Source of the DNA: Bacteroidota bacterium | GTDB lineage: Bacteria; Bacteroidota; Bacteroidia; Chitinophagales; Saprospiraceae | Assembly: GCA_018969455.1 (NCBI GenBank) | Contig: JAGWYI010000002.1 | Coordinates: 1 to 38,624, forward strand | Direction of reading: 5' to 3' | Length of the DNA: 38,624 nt | Shown: in pieces, positions 36,695 through 38,624 of the stretch | Layout of the letters: every line of letters starts with the position of its first letter | How positions within the stretch are numbered: the stretch's first letter is position 1 | Notes under the pieces: model-generated | Databases searched by the model: none | Told to the model about the DNA's origin: nothing | What the model saw: only the letters and a program-made list of their open reading frames with translations | Program-made: the position numbers and the translations under genes

Positions 36695-37086
36695 GCAGTT
36701 AATGACACCACATTTGTACTGCTATCAGATTCTAAAAGGTCGTATTCTCCCATGGGTTGATCAGCATCCCACATTGACAGGGATGCATCAAGTTGATCCA
36801 CCCCATAAGCATATCTATTTACTCTAAATGTGCCCAGACGCGGTGGAATATCAGAAATTATGAGAGATTCCTTTAAATAAAAGTCTTGCCAAAATGAATC
36901 CAGTTCCACCACCAAATTGGTGTGGTCTATCAAATCAACCCAACATGCTGGATGACCTGTCCACGGTTTTCCATTTCGTTCAGCGCTGGCAGTTCCGTAG
37001 TAGCCATCAGGCAAGGAAGGCTTGGCAGGCTCCTTTTTGCAGGCAAAGAGGATGAAAATAAGGGCGAAGAATAGAATGTGTTTCAT
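36559..37086 (-). CDS. Hypothetical lipoprotein
   Basis: MKHILFFALIFILFACKKEPAKPS is a lipoprotein signal with lipobox. Start moved from 37119 to 37086. C-terminus RLKNGQFSGKLIKK is repeated as a remnant at 34776-34829. Confidence 0.75.
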   Translation of the reverse strand: MKHILFFALIFILFACKKEPAKPSLPDGYYGTASAERNGKPWTGHPACWVDLIDHTNLVVELDSFWQDFYLKESLIISDIPPRLGTFRVNRYAYGVDQLDASLSMWDADQPMGEYDLLESDSSTNVVSLTAYDTITKEIKGVFNLSFIVKVRPYSAYPDTFRLKNGQFSGKLIKK

Positions 37087-37110
37087 AGGAGCAATGTTTT
37101 TTTGAAACCT

Positions 37111-37147
37111 TTGAGGCATCGAACCTTGGACAGGTTCGATGCCTCAA
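37111..37147. terminator. Long perfect hairpin between metalloprotease and lipoprotein genes (terminator or leader structure)
   Basis: 15-bp stem TTGAGGCATCGAACC/GGTTCGATGCCTCAA with loop TTGGACA. No canonical U-tract directly after the stem on the minus strand. Confidence 0.6.
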
Positions 37148-37166
37148 GAGAGATAAAGTTAAAAGG

Positions 37167-38624
37167 TTATTTTCCGGTTATGGCAAGCTTATGAACACGG
37201 CCAGATGTGCCGGACTGATTTAACCTGATCAGATACAATCCTGCCGGAAGTTTTGCGACATCAATTTGGAAGTTCTGTATATCCTGACCATTCTTATTTA
37301 AGGTTTTTAAAATACATACCTCCCCTGTCAGATTTGTTACAACAACTTCGATGTCCTGTTTGATTGGCGTATCTAATTGAATTTGAATGTTATTAATTGC
37401 CGGATTTGGAATAATTTGAAAATCGGCCGGGAAGCCTTCTGGTTCTTTTTCATCTCTTTCATTAGAAGATGGCCTGTAATGCGGACATTTGAGGTAATCA
37501 GAGTAAGCCCATGTAGAACTAGTTGCGTAATCTGTACCATTCGTTACGGTTAATTCTACATAAATCATCCCGTAAAAATTACCCGGGATCGTATAATTAA
37601 AAGTGCTTTGTGAATTATTCGGATTATAGTCAATCCAGGCGCCGTTACCCAATCTGTACTTCCAGTAAAATTGATATGGTCCAAATCCACCAAATGCAGT
37701 TCCAGTCAAACTGATTGAATAACCTGGACAAGTAAATGGAATTGGCCCATTTATGATATTAACATTTATAGCATGCGACTCACGATAGTTTGCTATTCTG
37801 CAGGCAGCATTTCTCAATATTTTTGCATTGTTACTTTCTCCAGCAACGCCGGTTTCTTTACCATTAAACTCAACACCCGGATTTGAGTAATAAAGAATTT
37901 TTGCATATTGACCATAATTACATGCATTAACTATTGTTCTATAATATCTTTGAAAATTAAGCAGTCCTAAATGGAATCCTTTTCCCCAGTTGTGCGCATG
38001 CGCATCAGATAATCCTGAATTGTCATGATTTAGGTAGCAATCAGTATCCAATTGATGTCTGCAACCAAAAAGGTGTGCAAACTCATGCGCGAAAGTGTAG
38101 GTAGGCGCATTTGCGAACCCCGTCTCAACGACAGCAAAAGCATGGTTGTTACCATCCGCTTCAGAATCACCAAAATTTATTACCGCACCAGAAAAAAAGG
38201 TATAAACTTCAGGTACCATAATTAAAACAAGGTCCGCATTGTATGCATTCCTTAACATTCTAACAGCAGAGTTTGCTCCGATAATTGTTGTCGTATCTGC
38301 TCCCCACATTCCAGTAGGCTCAAAACCTGACACAAGTTGTACTCCTACTAAATTAGGGTTCAGCCGGGATTTTGGCACAACGCTATTTGTAAGTGCCGTC
38401 ACTGTATTTGAAAATGCAAGGTATGCCCTGCTTATTATATCTGGATAAGCATTCAGCGCTGCTTGAGTGTAAAGGATGAGTACATCCACGTTCGGGCATT
38501 GCTCCCTTTCATCTATGATTTCATTCGCATCTGAAATTACCCCTCCCCCGCTGATGCACTCTGAATTTCCTTCCGAAATGTTGTATTTTACCAAAGCATT
38601 CAAGTTATCACCAAGTGCCGGAAT
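37167..38624 (-). CDS. Zinc metalloprotease (reprolysin/M12B-like, HExxHxxGxxH) with T9SS type A sorting domain; 5' end beyond window
   Basis: TYTFAHEFAHLFGCRHQLDTD zinc-binding motif; VDVLILYTQAALNAYPDIISRAYLAFSNTV; C-terminal FQIIPNPAINNIQIQL...GLYLIRLNQSGTSGRVHKLAITGK. The frame stays open to 38624 (IPALGDNLNALVKYN...), so the ATG at 38603 is probably not the start. Confidence 0.85.
   Translation of the reverse strand: MPALGDNLNALVKYNISEGNSECISGGGVISDANEIIDEREQCPNVDVLILYTQAALNAYPDIISRAYLAFSNTVTALTNSVVPKSRLNPNLVGVQLVSGFEPTGMWGADTTTIIGANSAVRMLRNAYNADLVLIMVPEVYTFFSGAVINFGDSEADGNNHAFAVVETGFANAPTYTFAHEFAHLFGCRHQLDTDCYLNHDNSGLSDAHAHNWGKGFHLGLLNFQRYYRTIVNACNYGQYAKILYYSNPGVEFNGKETGVAGESNNAKILRNAACRIANYRESHAINVNIINGPIPFTCPGYSISLTGTAFGGFGPYQFYWKYRLGNGAWIDYNPNNSQSTFNYTIPGNFYGMIYVELTVTNGTDYATSSTWAYSDYLKCPHYRPSSNERDEKEPEGFPADFQIIPNPAINNIQIQLDTPIKQDIEVVVTNLTGEVCILKTLNKNGQDIQNFQIDVAKLPAGLYLIRLNQSGTSGRVHKLAITGK

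Overview
The window looks like a Bacteroidetes chromosome segment, probably Saprospiria-like. That placement is inferred from T9SS type A and type B sorting domains, SprB repeats, DUF1573, head-GIN (DUF2807) proteins and TAnnTTTG-like promoters. Core genes are purK-purE, folP, rlpA, smc and sppA. Accessory content falls into four blocks. (1) A divergent locus: a minus-strand run of OmpR-type regulator, histidine kinase, parallel beta-helix protein, SO2930-type diheme cytochrome and folP faces a plus-strand set of vanadium haloperoxidase/PAP2-like protein, YwqK/MORN-like lipoprotein and FecA-like TonB receptor. The divergent intergenic region holds four TTTTAA repeats at 10-12 bp spacing. (2) Two tandem paralogous T9SS cargo proteins built from five copies of a ~190-aa domain; one is fused to a PhoX/DUF839-like domain. 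(3) An 1820-aa SprB-repeat adhesin-like protein. (4) A rearranged segment downstream of sppA. It contains a second, sequence-divergent sppA 3' end, a duplicated lipoprotein 3' end, and an AAA-ATPase/PD-(D/E)XK gene whose C-terminus appears replaced by antisense sequence of the neighbouring lipoprotein gene. No tRNA, rRNA, CRISPR array or classical transposase was recognised. All calls come from reading the sequence and the supplied ORFs; no searches were run.
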